Shown: piece after piece, positions 1 through 10,077 of the stretch
Layout: each line of letters starts with the position of its first letter
Numbering within the stretch: position 1 is the stretch's first letter
Source: Sporopachydermia quercuum
Taxonomy: Eukaryota; Ascomycota; Sporopachydermiomycetes; Sporopachydermiales; Sporopachydermiaceae
NCBI GenBank assembly: GCA_001599295.1
Contig: BCGN01000003.1
Span: 1,341,148 to 1,405,147, forward strand
DNA: 64,000 nt
Direction: 5' to 3'
Notes under the pieces: model-generated
What the model was told of the DNA's origin: nothing
Seen by the model: only the letters and a program-made list of their open reading frames with translations
Databases searched by the model: none
Position numbers and translations under genes: made by a program

Positions 1-181
1 GCTGATTGAGAAGATTATGATCTGTCGAGAGGACGAAACTAAAAGACGTGAATCAGAGCTTCATAAGAAACAGGAACAGTTGGAAAAGAAGTATTCAAAG
101 ATTCAAGAGCGGAAACAATTCATTAGACAATTGAGTAATCATATCAATTCTAAGCATATGAGTATGGATCAAGGATGGTAG
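1..181 (+). CDS. 3' end of a coiled-coil protein gene (partial)
   Basis: The window opens inside a reading frame that starts at base 2 and ends at a TAG at 179-181, giving the last 59 residues of a protein. The tail is very rich in Lys, Glu, Gln and Arg with a heptad-like pattern (for example KKQEQLEKKYSKIQERKQF), as expected for a coiled coil, and ends KHMSMDQGW. Nothing in this fragment identifies a family. The call rests on an open frame with coiled-coil composition running off the window edge, so length, start and function are unknown. Confidence 0.6.
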   Translation, partial: LIEKIMICREDETKRRESELHKKQEQLEKKYSKIQERKQFIRQLSNHINSKHMSMDQGW

Positions 182-1058
182 AAGAAATAATAGTAGAATA
201 TGAAAGAAAATTGCTATTTGATTAATTGGATTAAATACTAATAAGAGTTGATTCTTAAGTGCTATGAATGAATTATAATGATTGAATTATTGTGTATGAT
301 AGAAAACCAGTAGAGCAATAGTATTACCAATAATACCTTATATTATGTCATACGAACATGAACAGAACTCAAGCTGAACTTGCTCTTTATGATTTAACCT
401 TTTTTTAGATTTAAGTATTATGGAATTATTCATTGTTGTTTTATACTAGTAAATATGACATTACTGTTAATGTTTTATACTTTATAAAAGATAGTATAAC
501 ATGTAAATCTTTATTCATCATCGTCATTATCATTTCCTTTTTCAAATATCACATCTATTATATACAAGAATCGTCCACTCCAGTTTATTCATAAAAAGTC
601 TAGCAAATGCAATTAATATGTCGAATATCTCAATGCAACGTCAATTATTTGCTTTAACGCATGCAACCAACCAAGAAAACAAGAACAAAAGTAAGTCAGA
701 AATTCTTCGATTCTTCAATACAAATATAAGACAAGTGTCAAAGATGAAAGAAGCTTTTCATAAACCATAATGCTACATCAACGACCAAGAAAGAACAGTT
801 TCGGTTTAAACAGCAAAGCCAATCACCAGGACAGTAAAACATTTCAGAAGTGAGAGGACATTTAAATAGTAATCAGAAGCAGTAGTCAAAATGATAATGC
901 CAACTCACACCTAATAATTCCAATACCTTCCGAGAATCCTGATCCTAACAAGAAAACACTACCAAGCTTCCATATGCTTTTAAACAGATCCATAAAAGAT
1001 TTTTTTAAACACCAGAACATCTACACTTTTTATCCAATAACACAATAGTCTATCCATT
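182..1058. other. Convergent intergenic region
   Basis: This lies between the end of the partial + gene and the 3' end of the flavin reductase-like gene. It is AT-rich, with T-runs near 400-415 suited to 3'-end formation. The only notable content is a 50-codon frame at 618-770, listed separately. I see no RNA gene or repeat. Confidence 0.5.
618..770 (+). CDS. Possible 50-aa ORF, doubtful
   Basis: An ATG-started frame encodes a basic 50-residue peptide beginning MSNISMQRQLFALTHATNQ and ending MKEAFHKP. A TATA-like TATATACA sequence lies about 60 bases upstream. An internal GTAAGT at 690-695 could instead be a splice donor of a longer gene, but I found no matching acceptor and branch site that keeps a frame. 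I recognise no family. It may be chance. Confidence 0.15.
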   Translation: MSNISMQRQLFALTHATNQENKNKSKSEILRFFNTNIRQVSKMKEAFHKP

Positions 1059-2104
1059 TTACTCCTTATCTGTGTCTTCCTTTTCTCTTTCATCTTTAAG
1101 CTCGCCAATTAAATCTCCAATTTGATGAAACCGGTGATTATGATACAATATTCCTCCCTTAGGTTCTTGTCTATGCTCTATACCTAATACCTTAGCAACC
1201 CATATCTCATGATCATGTACTTGGAAGACATTCATCTTCTCACAGTATAAAACATCTACTGCTGAGGCTATCGTTGGTATATGATTTTCTTTCTGTTCNC
1301 TGTTAACAGCAGAATCCCATAAATCAAACTGCTTCTGAGTTACTATGAAATCGTGTGACTGTTTTTCATGTTCTGTCAGTTTGTCTAAAGAAGATCTTGC
1401 TCTAAAGGTTACATCATTATCAAATGGATCATCGGTTGAATTCTCGATTGCCTTGGCACCAGCAGCAAATTTCTTGCACAAATCTACTGAAGATTTAGTT
1501 GGTGGCAATACATTTAAAGAGAAATGTTTTGACTCATGTAATAACTTAGAAGTGCTTGAAGGAACCTGCATGTTGAATTGAATTAAAGGTGTTGGGTAAA
1601 CTGAAAGTGAAGTAGCTGATGAAAGGGTCATTCCTCTGTTGATATTCTCTGCAGATACTAGTAAGATCATAGCTGAAAAACGTTGGTTAGTAGGTGTCAT
1701 AAAAGCCTTCCATATAATAAGATTACTGATTTACAATATAATTTAGACGTTTCAGCAAACGATTTCTTGTGTGTGTGCGTGTGTGTGCGTGTGTGTATAC
1801 TTTCTTAATCATATAACATACCTTGAGATGAGATGCCACTCATGACCTTTTTGAAAGAGGTATGGATTGGGGTATTAGGTCTTTTGGGAACAGTAATGTC
1901 CCTAGTAGTAGCATTAGTACTACCACTACCACTACCACTACCACTGCCACTGCCACTGCTATACCATCTCCATAGTATCCTTCTAGTAGTATTCAATGTT
2001 GGTGCCCGTATCCTCAGCATCATGGATAGGTTCCTTACAATAAGTGCTTTTACTGTAAGGTACAGATGTTTAGAAAAAATCTGACTTTTTCTAAACCAAT
2101 GCAA
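1059..2104 (-). CDS. Flavin reductase-like (FMN-binding split barrel) protein, spliced, probably mitochondrial
   Basis: There are two exons. Exon 1 ends at 1822, the intron runs 1821-1673 (donor GTATGT, branch TACTAAC, acceptor TTTTTCAG), and exon 2 is 1672-1059. The join gives SGISSQ-A-MILLVSAENI, which restores the usual start of the family domain (FKKVM...). Later family-like stretches are LSSATSLSVYPTPLIQF and GILYHNHRFHQIGD. Family members bind FMN and reduce flavins or related substrates; the substrate here is unknown. From the first ATG (2104) the protein is 298 aa; an ATG at 2023 gives 271 aa and a cleaner mitochondrial presequence (MMLRIRAPTLNTTRRILWRW). A Gly-Ser repeat follows the presequence. 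The intron carries a GT dinucleotide run. One codon contains an N. Confidence 0.75.
1769..1796. repeat. (GT)n-type microsatellite in an intron
   Basis: An interrupted GT run with GC interruptions lies inside the single intron of the flavin reductase-like gene. It is likely length-variable and has no coding role. Confidence 0.8.
1917..1960. repeat. Imperfect hexanucleotide repeat encoding Gly-Ser
   Basis: Tandem TACCAC or TGCCAC units (top strand) encode an alternating Gly-Ser stretch, about six pairs, in exon 1 of the flavin reductase-like gene just after the predicted mitochondrial presequence. Such a repeat is prone to in-frame length change. Confidence 0.75.
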
Positions 2105-2766
2105 AGAATTTCAATGCTTCACGTAATAATTCCAAGGATTCTAATTCATGCTGTTTAGAAACGTTTCCACAGTTTTTGTTCGCTGAAAAAATGATTCGAA
2201 AAAATGGAAGGAGATGATACAAAATATCAAACAGAAGGTAAACCGATGAGGAGTAGGCAATTCGCGAGACTGATATGTTTTTTGGGAGGAGAAAGTACAA
2301 GAAAAATTACTGATGACTTATAAGGGTGATAATATTGGAGGGGTTCACTAAAGACTGAAAAGGAGTTAGTGCCAGGGGATTGCAAGGGAGAATATAAGGA
2401 GTTCTCATTTGTTATAATGTAGAGGGAAGTAAGCTAATTGGGAGACTCAGAAGTAATTGAGAATCAATTGAGAAAGGAATTGAAAAAGCTAGAATGATTA
2501 GAAATGATTAGAAAGTAGAACTTGAATAGAAAGTGGACAGAGAATCAGTTGAATGCAGGAGGGAAAATACAGTAAGATATTATGATAAATGGAGTACAAA
2601 ACGGTACGGTACGATAACGGCAGTAGCAGCCTAGTAATAAATATATAAGTAGTTTTATTCATATGGTTCCTTAACTCACACACATCAGATTTTATATAGT
2701 ATTATAGACTGAACTGAAATAAAATATGCAATGTCACTAATATATATATAAGATCTGCCAAATTAT
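2105..2766. other. Intergenic region between SAM50 3' end and flavin reductase-like 5' end
   Basis: This holds the promoter of the flavin reductase-like gene and the 3' flank of SAM50. A minus-strand segment (2182-2091) follows a strong TTTTTTCAG acceptor and reads like a terminal exon, but no compatible upstream exon was found. A TATATATATA stretch near 2740-2750 is a plausible 3'-processing element for SAM50. Confidence 0.4.
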
Positions 2767-4350
2767 TTAAAAACTAAATAACGATACTTCGAACTGAAGA
2801 CCTGGTTTTGACACATCACTTGGTCTATCAGTTAATGGGAAACAATAACTGAGATCAACAGAGGCAATGCTCGACTTATATACTAAACCAAGACCAGCAG
2901 CATATGCAAATTCTCCAAGTTCAGTCTTCAAAGCTGTTGGAGATAATAAAGATTTAGTAAATCCTTGAGGAGTTGAATATAAATTTCCACCATTGACAAA
3001 TAGTTGGAATCTTAAAGGAGAGCTAGGATTGATTTTTGGTAATCTTGAGAACAAACTAATGCCACCAGAAACGAATGATTCACCTCCAATGTAATCATTA
3101 CCATCTTTAATTCCTAATCTATTTCTTTGGAAACCCTTTATTGATTCTGGTCCGCCAAGGAAAAATCTATCAGAAATATGAGTATGTGGCTTCTCAGTAT
3201 TAAGGCTTGCAATTGCGCCAGCATTAACGTTGAATGACACGGTGAAGAAGTCTTTGAAGAAAGATTTGACAAATAATGAGGTGAATTGGGATTTGAAGAA
3301 CTTCTCATTTGATGCTAAAGTACCTAAACCTGAATATTCACCATCAAATTTCAACAATGAACCATTCTTGGCGAAGGACGAGACAAATTCCAAGTTATTC
3401 GATAAAGCAGAGGCAAAAATACTTGTTTTTAATGAATCACCTGCATCACGCTTAACTGAATCACTTGCTGTTGCTCCTATACCTGTGAGGCTTCTTACTA
3501 CTGTACTAATACCAACTTCACTGGTAGTAGTTAACTTACTACTATTTGATGACCGTACCACACTGGCAATAAATCCACGGTTCAACTGTTTATGTGATGC
3601 CCATGTAGAGTCTGATGATGTTAGGAAAGTATTCAATTTCAACTGCGAGTTACCAGCTTTTTGAAACGGACTAATAAATGTAGCACTACAAGCTTTAGCT
3701 TTAGGATGTTTACCTAAGAACCCATTAAGCTCAACTGTTTCACTGTTGCCCAAAGCATTGTTGTTGAGATAGCTGAAACCAAATGCACCAAACCCATCAT
3801 TAGTATGAGTCAAGCAGCTTTTCTGATTCACAACATTGGTTTTGACGTCAATCCTTGCATCAACAACTAATGGCCCTGATTTTGAATCAATATTGATAGC
3901 GTCAAGTCTAACAACCGCATCTTGAATAACATTATAGCTTTTCAAGTTTTTTGCCACTTTTTCTGAATTTCCTAATATTGACGCAACTGTATGGTTTGTG
4001 CTGAATAATAAAGGCTTCAATTGGGCCTTAAGAAAGCTATCGTTCAAATCGCCAGCTCCATTAACTACCACTTGATTAAGTGATACTGGTCTAGTAGATG
4101 ACCTCGAGATCTGGATAATGACTTATGTTAACAATATTGCGATCTCAATCAATTTTAGAAAAAAAATTTAGATTTAAATACTTACAGTTGATGGAAGATT
4201 ATCTGAGATTTGCCAGGGTGAAGCTACTGGTGGTGGCTGTTAAAGTCTATGGTTAGTATCTGTGTCTTGAAAAAGAATAAATAGGTGCAATTACAGGCAG
4301 GGAAGGTGAAGTTCCAGACAAAGACTTACAGTAAAAAATTCATCCGCCAT
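2767..4350 (-). CDS. SAM50: Sam50, core beta-barrel of the mitochondrial SAM complex, three exons
   Basis: Sam50 is the Omp85-family outer-membrane channel that inserts beta-barrel proteins into the mitochondrial outer membrane. Exon 1 is 4350-4330 (MADEFFT), exon 2 is 4236-4186 (17 codons, PPPVASPWQISDNLPST) and exon 3 is 4110-2767. Both introns have GTAAGT donors, the first a TACTAAC branch, and all joins stay in frame 0, giving 471 aa, close to the 484 aa of the S. cerevisiae protein. The N-terminal third is POTRA-like. The C-terminal two thirds is the barrel, with the Omp85 loop signature FLGGPESIKGFQ and the terminal strand ending in Phe (FEVSLFSF). The signature usually reads (V/I)RGF; here the Arg is Lys (codon at 3138-3136). 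A start inside exon 3 would lose conserved N-terminal residues. Confidence 0.9.
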
Positions 4351-5070
4351 TGTTTCTCAGTTTGATTTATAGATACAAGTCAATTGTTACTAAAAATTGT
4401 AACAATTTGGTGATTTAATACTTCAAAGAATATTCTCTCATATGATAGTATAAAACTATCCTATTGGATCAACGATTGATGTAATACCTTGTAATTTTTG
4501 ATTATCTGATGACTTTCTACTAGGCTGATTATGTGGGGAAAGGGTGTACTGGATTAACGGACAGGACATTTTAAGGATACAGTTGATAAGAGGCAAGGGA
4601 GCCTGTTTTGTAGGGGACAATGAGTTGATAAGGGAGGAAAAAGGAAGGAAATTACTTAGAATAATGAAGAGAAAATGATATAATAACGGCCAAGAATAAA
4701 TAAACGTATAACAAATCAATCATTCATATAATCTTTCAAAGAATTGTTTTCTTATTGTGATATGGTTGTCATTTTTCATCAATTGCTAACTGACATCGAT
4801 AAGGATGCAGTGTATTCCGGAGAGAATTACCCCAGAATTTGAACCATAGTTTCCGATATTGGTCCATATATCACAAAAAACCCCAATATGGGACATGATT
4901 AAACAATCCATCACCAAACATAATAAATTAGTGTATCTATTGACTTAGACACCTGCCAATTAATTGTACTAAAGAGTATCCGCTCTAAAGGTAGTGAACT
5001 ATACGTCTAATCGTTTGAAATAGTCCGATATCAACATGGGAAGCGAATATTCAATATAATATACGGGGTT

Positions 5071-5076
5071 ACGCGT
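5071..5076. promoter_or_regulatory. MCB-like ACGCGT element upstream of the ECM9-like gene
   Basis: One perfect ACGCGT (MluI cell-cycle box core, bound by MBF in budding yeasts) lies 156 bases upstream of the ECM9-like start. A lone copy is weak evidence of G1/S control. Confidence 0.3.
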
Positions 5077-5155
5077 GCAGTCACGAGTCTATAAATTGTG
5101 TTTTGTTTGAGATCCTCGCCTAATTTTTAATTCTACCTATCTTCGGATCAACATC

Positions 5156-5177
5156 ATATATATATATATATATATAT
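5156..5177. repeat. (AT)11 microsatellite
   Basis: An uninterrupted alternating AT run about 55 bases before the ECM9-like start codon. It may also supply TATA function. Confidence 0.9.
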
Positions 5178-5231
5178 GATTTTATCATAGTATGATCTTC
5201 TGTCATTATCTGGCTATATCAGTACATCAAT

Positions 5232-6693
5232 ATGAATAAACCTATATATGAGGAGTTCTATGATCAAATAGTTATTGACACTTTTCTATCAGGTCATGAG
5301 AAAGAGGATGTTCTGTATGTTCAATTGGGCCTTTGAAATTGTCTATATGCAATTCCATCCACTAGTAGTGATCAATGTTCATAGTATTAACATATCCAGA
5401 GAGGAACTAGCGCTGATACCTAGCTATATTATTAATGAAAGTGACGAGTTTAAGACGTCTACATTAATAAAAGGGCCAGGTATAATTGGCTTATCGAAAG
5501 AGAACTACTTGAGGATGTTTGTTGAAGCACGAAAGAAGCTGTTAGATCCTTACATCAGCAAAGATGATCTGAACAAAGCTTCAATAGCACTATTGATCAC
5601 AAGTTATGAGAACTTTACAAATATGAAAAGACGCTATCGGCAAGTATTTGGTGAGAATGTAGAAGTAAAATATCAAGGAGGAAATGTCAATTGCTCTGTG
5701 CATGTTAAAAATATTTCACTTGTAGAATTAGAACTCAAACTACTCAATCTGCTACAAAGGTCTTCACTATCAAAAATGAATAAGTCTTCAGTGCTTTGGA
5801 ACTACAGGAAAGCTTTAGTACTTTCATGTGTATTTGATTTATCTGATGCTGATCAACAGAACAAAATTAGCTACAATAAAATTCCAACCCTACTATTGTT
5901 TGAGTTTGATAAGATAGTACTTCGTTCAGCAAGTAAGCATTATATGAATTATTATGCTTGGTCATATGCTAGATGGTTGATTCAAATTGCCTGGTTATTT
6001 TTGAACAAACAAAAAAAGGGGCAAGAGCAGGAACAGAATCCAGATACTTGCAATTTGTCTGTCAGCTCATCCTTCTCTACGTTTCTGCAGGCAATACGTC
6101 AGCGTTTCATAGAATTTTGCGAGAAGAACGTTTCTGATGCTTCTGCTTGGGCATTTAGATTCTGGCTAAATACATTTTTGGAAAATGGAAAGAATCTAGT
6201 AAATGAGTCGTTAACTTGTCTCAATATCTTACTTGCAGCTAATAAAGACAGTATAGCTACTAACAATTGGAAAAACAATGGTGATATAAACTTGACGTTG
6301 AACTCTAAATTAAATACTAGTATTTCATTTTCATTGGACTCGCAGCTCGCCGGAGGTAGTAAAGCTAGCATGGAAATAATGACAGATGATTTGCAATCAG
6401 TCTTGAAGCAGCTATCGTTTGAGTGGGTCAAAACGCATGAATGCGTATGGAATTATATCACACAGTCGTATATCTATCTCAGGCATAATTGCACAGAAGA
6501 TTCTCTGAGCATACTAATAGAAGTTAAGGATTTTATTCGGAATGAAGCTAAGAATGATATTAATGATTTGAGTAATTCGCTTGATGAAGCAATGAGTTGT
6601 TTGTATGAAAGGTACATGAGTTCTGGCAGCATAACATCAAAGACAGAGTTTTATGCTACTAGGGCTTTGATAAATATTACATATAACATATGA
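5232..6693 (+). CDS. ECM9: Ecm9-like protein with prenyltransferase-alpha repeats, two exons
   Basis: Exon 1 is 5232-5314 and exon 2 is 5400-6693. The 85-base intron has a GTATGT donor, a TATTAAC branch and a TATCCAG acceptor. The join (GHEKEDVL-EELALIPSY) keeps the frame and gives 458 aa; without splicing the first frame stops after 34 codons. The product has Trp-rich prenyltransferase alpha-subunit (PPTA) repeats: LWNYRKALV near residue 161, YYAWSYARWL near 212, ASAWAFRFWL near 277 and CVWNYITQSY near 377. This matches the PTAR1/Ecm9 group rather than a catalytic farnesyl- or geranylgeranyl-transferase alpha subunit. S. cerevisiae ECM9 also carries a 5' intron. Function in this group is poorly defined. 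Confidence 0.7.
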
Positions 6694-6907
6694 TCTGTGA
6701 TGATTATAGTACAGCAATATATACATAACATACCATGGCAGCACCAATGGGTAATTCCTCGATTTTTTCATCGCAATGAAAGTGTTATATTCAGGAGCCA
6801 GAGATAGCGGTGTACAGCCTCCTAATAGTAACTTTGTATTATCTTTCACGATCAGTTCAAATCTCACTATCAATAAAAACAGTAATAACACATGCGTGGA
6901 ATCAACC

Positions 6908-7177
6908 TCAAGCTGTGACAGGGTCTTGTTTTGACAACTCGTCGTTTTGACGATGGATGGAACATTTTTTCCTATACAGAAGCCAAGACAGCAAAGCAAG
7001 AACACCAAGAACACCACCAATGCTCGCAAGAACAATTACGCAATGAGATATCCAACATTTCCCCCACCCATGACAATCATTAGCTACCAATACAAATAAG
7101 GTTATTAAATCAAATAGAGCATCTACACCTATATATTTGTTAGCGTTCTTAGCCTTTTGTACGTTATTATTATACAT
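6908..7177 (-). CDS. Possible small membrane protein (89 aa)
   Basis: An 89-residue frame begins only 5 bases after the stop of the PWI gene on the same strand. It has two hydrophobic stretches (about residues 17-33 and 44-68) around a Cys/Trp-rich link (NDCHGWGKCWISHC), a basic segment after the second (YRKKC), and a hydrophilic tail ending SKQDPVTA. I do not recognise the family. A GCTAAC-like branch and a TATATAG acceptor lie just inside the frame, so it may be the 3' exon of a spliced gene whose 5' exons I could not find. Translation downstream of the PWI stop would be unusual for yeast. It may also not be a gene. Confidence 0.35.
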   Translation of the reverse strand: MYNNNVQKAKNANKYIGVDALFDLITLFVLVANDCHGWGKCWISHCVIVLASIGGVLGVLALLSWLLYRKKCSIHRQNDELSKQDPVTA

Positions 7178-7182
7178 TTACG

Positions 7183-7857
7183 CTAATCATGGGGGTCCAT
7201 TATTGATTGCTGTTCAATCAATTGCCGGGGCACTCCTCCATTACCTTCTTCCTGTGCAGATAGTAGTAATGCCCATAGCTCCTGCATGAACTGCCGTGAG
7301 ACCTTCGGGAGCAGCTTATCCAATTGGAAGTATAGAGCCTTAGGATTAGGCTGAAGAGCAAGAGTTCTATGTTAGAAGGGTTTGAATGAATAGGACGATT
7401 TGAACGTAATTTGTGTGTACATCTTAATAAAAACCATATAGATACTTTATTAGTAAATTGATACTTACATCTGGTGATTTGAGTGTTTCTAATATGAGTC
7501 CAACAATTATGTCATCATCTGTGACTTTTGAAAGCTATTTTGATAAGAGTTAGTAGCAACGATATATATAGAAAGACAAATGTCCTAAAAGCAAGCTATA
7601 TTATAATCATAATCAATTTTCTCACCTAAAAATCCGTAGAATATTCATATTCATGTTTATAATTATAATATATTCTTTTAGTTGTTTGTTATAGATAGTT
7701 TCCGCTCATTTTCTTGTCAGCCCAAATCAATCTTGACAATGAACAGTTTTCATTTACTTACTCTTGTTATAATCCAAGCTTCAATTATCTCCAAATCAAC
7801 CTTTGAGAAATCAACAGGATTGTTACAAATCTTAGGTATATGCCTTTTACTCGACAT
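7183..7857 (-). CDS. PWI-domain splicing-factor-like protein (SRRM1/SRm160 type), three exons
   Basis: Exons are 7857-7762 (32 codons), 7534-7469 (22 codons) and 7350-7183 (55 codons plus TAG). Both introns have GTAAGT donors and branch sites matching TACTAAC or CTAAC, and all junctions are in phase 0, giving 109 aa. The sequence VDFSKVDLEIIEAWIITR, then VTDDDIIVGLILETLK, then RQFMQELWALLLSAQEE matches the PWI domain of SRRM1/SRm160 residue for residue in its core (F-M-x-E-L-W-x-L-L-L-S-A-Q-E). PWI domains bind nucleic acid and act in splicing. The RS-rich tail of animal SRRM1 is absent: the protein is little more than the domain. S. cerevisiae keeps a PWI domain in Snu71 but, as far as I recall, has no SRRM1 counterpart. 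Confidence 0.85.
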
Positions 7858-8821
7858 GACTGGCCGTTCTTTTATTGATTTATCGATTTAATGATTTTTT
7901 GGTGAGTGATCTGATCTGCAATGTTCAATTTAAGGAGGCTATTCTTGATTGAGGATAAGCTATTTGACGGAATACGATAAAGGGAATGATCAAGAACATT
8001 GATAATTCGATAATATTTATTTTTATTGTGATCAGCACTGCTATAAGATATTGTTTTGGTATATAATGAAAATCAGATTAAATGAAAGAGAAAAGAAAGA
8101 AAGAAACTAAAATGATGCGCCAGGTGAAATATTCGTAATCGCAAATGAAAAGTGGAGAAAGATGAGAAAGATAGCAAAACACTTGAATTCATTTGTGGGA
8201 TATTATGAAATGTAAATGATTGATAGACTATATTGTATGGAGCACTACTTTTATATAGATTATGGTATGAAAGTATTTGAGAGTTTCTTTGGTTGGATCG
8301 ACTATTAGTTTACAGCATAATACGCCTAGACCTTTGGTATATACCAAATGCTGTCCTAACTATTACTATTAGAACAACGAGCAAACTGATTTGAGATAAA
8401 ATCTAATGATTAGAACTTCTTTGGCTAGAAAGGGAGCCAATTTTTGTGAGCAAATTTCACTATAAACCGTTCGCTTTACGACAGCATCTACTATAACTAC
8501 ACCTTATGAGCATTATTAAACTAAACTACTATGAAAAGGAAGACATAAACGAAAGAAAAGAAATATCGCTCACATTCACATCTAAATCCTATTCGAATTG
8601 GCACCAATATTCATTAATATAATTACAACCAAACCTCACACAGGTTATTTCCCAAATATGCACTATATCAATAATGCTGTAACACATCTATGATAAAATG
8701 AAGAAAGAAAATGGAAGAAAAGGAAAGAAAGGGAAAGAAAAAAGGAAGCTGAAATGAATTGAAAAGAAGAACCATAAAAAAAGAACCAAGCCACTCAATA
8801 ACAAGAGGACCAGACCATTTA
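7858..8821. other. Intergenic region between bZIP 3' end and PWI gene 5' end
   Basis: This holds the PWI promoter and the bZIP 3' flank. A purine-only tract (GAAA/GGAA units, about 8699-8755) lies in the bZIP 3' untranslated region. A perfect 16-base palindrome at 8333-8348 is listed separately. I see no gene. Confidence 0.5.
8333..8348. promoter_or_regulatory. Perfect palindrome TTTGGTATATACCAAA
   Basis: A 16-base perfect inverted repeat with no spacer, 476 bases upstream of the PWI start codon. It could be a dimeric factor site; no known factor is assigned. Confidence 0.3.
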
Positions 8822-9961
8822 TCAACTGAGTTGCGTTGATTTTGATTCTTCAATAACTCTTTCAACAAGGTCTTGACCGTAGGCAGGGCCATAACCATCA
8901 CATCGTTCATGACCTTTTAAAGCCTTTATCACATAAGAAACATGAATGTTCTCTAAATCTGGATCACTGTTAATTCTATCCCACACAGCACCAATCCCCA
9001 TAACTTTGGCACCATCAGCAGCTCGATACGAATCATAACAAGGTTTCAAATCAGCAATAGGTTCATGATCTTCTAGAAGTTTGTCATAAAACTGATTTGG
9101 GAATGTGTATGAGCCATGCGACGTTAGTTGTTCTGTTGCATTATTTGGCGACAATGACTTGTGAGTAGCAGTTTTCAACAATACTTCATTTTCTGTTGTG
9201 ATGACGGTGTTTTCTTTTTTGAGAACTTCAATTTCTCCTAATAGTTTCTTCTTTTCTTGCTCTGACCTGTCCAATAAATCTTGTAGTTCTTTCAACTTGT
9301 TTTCCTTTCTTTCTCTGAACGCACGTTGAGCAGCTCTATTTTGGGCTTTTCTCTTGGAATATGCGTCAGCTTTATCATCTTGATCTGAAGAGGAGGAAAT
9401 AGAAAGATTACTTGAACCGCTTTTCTTTGTCGTAGCACCATCATTTGTGGAAATATCATTATTCATTCTGTTAAGTATTTGTAGCTTTTCGTAATCTAAG
9501 TTACCTGTTACACCTGAGGTTGGAATACCATTAGCTGGTGAAGATGTCACATTTGGGTTAGAAAGTAGAGGACTCTGTTGATTGTTTTCAAACATAGCAT
9601 CAAACTCACTTTTCAACACTTGGTTACATTCTTCACTTTCTGGATCGATTTGTCCTGTATGGGTATGGATTAATTGGTGATTACTATTATTATTAACTGA
9701 TCCGTTGAGTGGACCAATGAGATTTGAATCTGATGACATTGGTGAGATCGGCAACTTATTTTGCAAATGACCATTATTCCAAGTATTTACCTCTATCGCT
9801 GGTGCTAAATCATTTAATTTGTCCGTTCCCAAATTGGGATATTGAAAGATACCATATGTATCGTTGTCCCCTGGTACCATATTGGTATCATGGTCAGGCA
9901 CCATATGGTTCTGATCAGGGATGAAATAATGAGCGTTGGTACCATAAGCTTCGTTCATCAT
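8822..9961 (-). CDS. AP-1-like bZIP transcription factor, Yap3/Fcr3-like
   Basis: A 379-aa protein with a fungal AP-1 bZIP domain at about 199-262. The basic region contains N-x-x-A-Q-x-x-F-R (KRKAQNRAAQRAFRERK), the Yap/Pap1 hallmark, followed by a leucine zipper with Leu, Ile and Val heptads. A second conserved block at 315-373 (DGAKVMGIGAVWDRI ... CDGYGPAYGQDLVERVIEES) resembles the C-terminal domain of Yap3/Fcr3-group factors. The N terminus is Asn/Pro-rich and disordered. Only three cysteines are present (C112, C308, C354), so the paired Cys-rich redox domains of Yap1 and Cap1 are absent. It should act in the nucleus on Yap-type sites; targets cannot be read here. The start is the first ATG after a stop. 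Confidence 0.8.
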   Translation of the reverse strand: MMNEAYGTNAHYFIPDQNHMVPDHDTNMVPGDNDTYGIFQYPNLGTDKLNDLAPAIEVNTWNNGHLQNKLPISPMSSDSNLIGPLNGSVNNNSNHQLIHTHTGQIDPESEECNQVLKSEFDAMFENNQQSPLLSNPNVTSSPANGIPTSGVTGNLDYEKLQILNRMNNDISTNDGATTKKSGSSNLSISSSSDQDDKADAYSKRKAQNRAAQRAFRERKENKLKELQDLLDRSEQEKKKLLGEIEVLKKENTVITTENEVLLKTATHKSLSPNNATEQLTSHGSYTFPNQFYDKLLEDHEPIADLKPCYDSYRAADGAKVMGIGAVWDRINSDPDLENIHVSYVIKALKGHERCDGYGPAYGQDLVERVIEESKSTQLS

Positions 9962-10077
9962 TTTTGACTGGTCACTGGTTCTAGTTAGGTTCTACTTTTT
10001 TTGTTGATTTAATTATCTATTAGCTTTCCTAACTTTCTTGACTTCCCTTAGTTGTTTCTAGATGAATAATTGAGTGT

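Larger units (their letters stand above)
4351..5231. other. Divergent promoter region, SAM50 (-) and ECM9-like (+)
   Basis: A shared upstream region of about 880 bases. It holds an ACGCGT box at 5071-5076 and a perfect (AT)11 run at 5156-5177. A 36-codon minus-strand frame at about 4456-4566 (MSCPLIQYTLSPHNQ...) has no recognisable family and is probably chance. Confidence 0.5.

Noticed and set aside
2091-2182. Terminal-exon-like minus-strand segment (NKNCGNVSKQHELESLELL...) after a TTTTTTCAG acceptor
   Set aside because: The nearest upstream candidate exon (2354-2311) joins out of frame or hits a stop, and no canonical branch site precedes the acceptor. Kept only as a note.
5275-5400. Non-ATG (TTG) start giving a 472-aa ECM9-like protein
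   Set aside because: An ATG at 5232 plus a consensus 85-base intron gives a clean in-frame join. The TTG-started leader is intron sequence.
7140-7350. Splicing of PWI exon 3 into the downstream membrane frame to make a PWI-membrane fusion
   Set aside because: The GTAATG donor inside exon 3 is weak, and a soluble nuclear domain fused to a membrane anchor makes little sense. The TAG at 7185-7183 fits the normal end of the domain.
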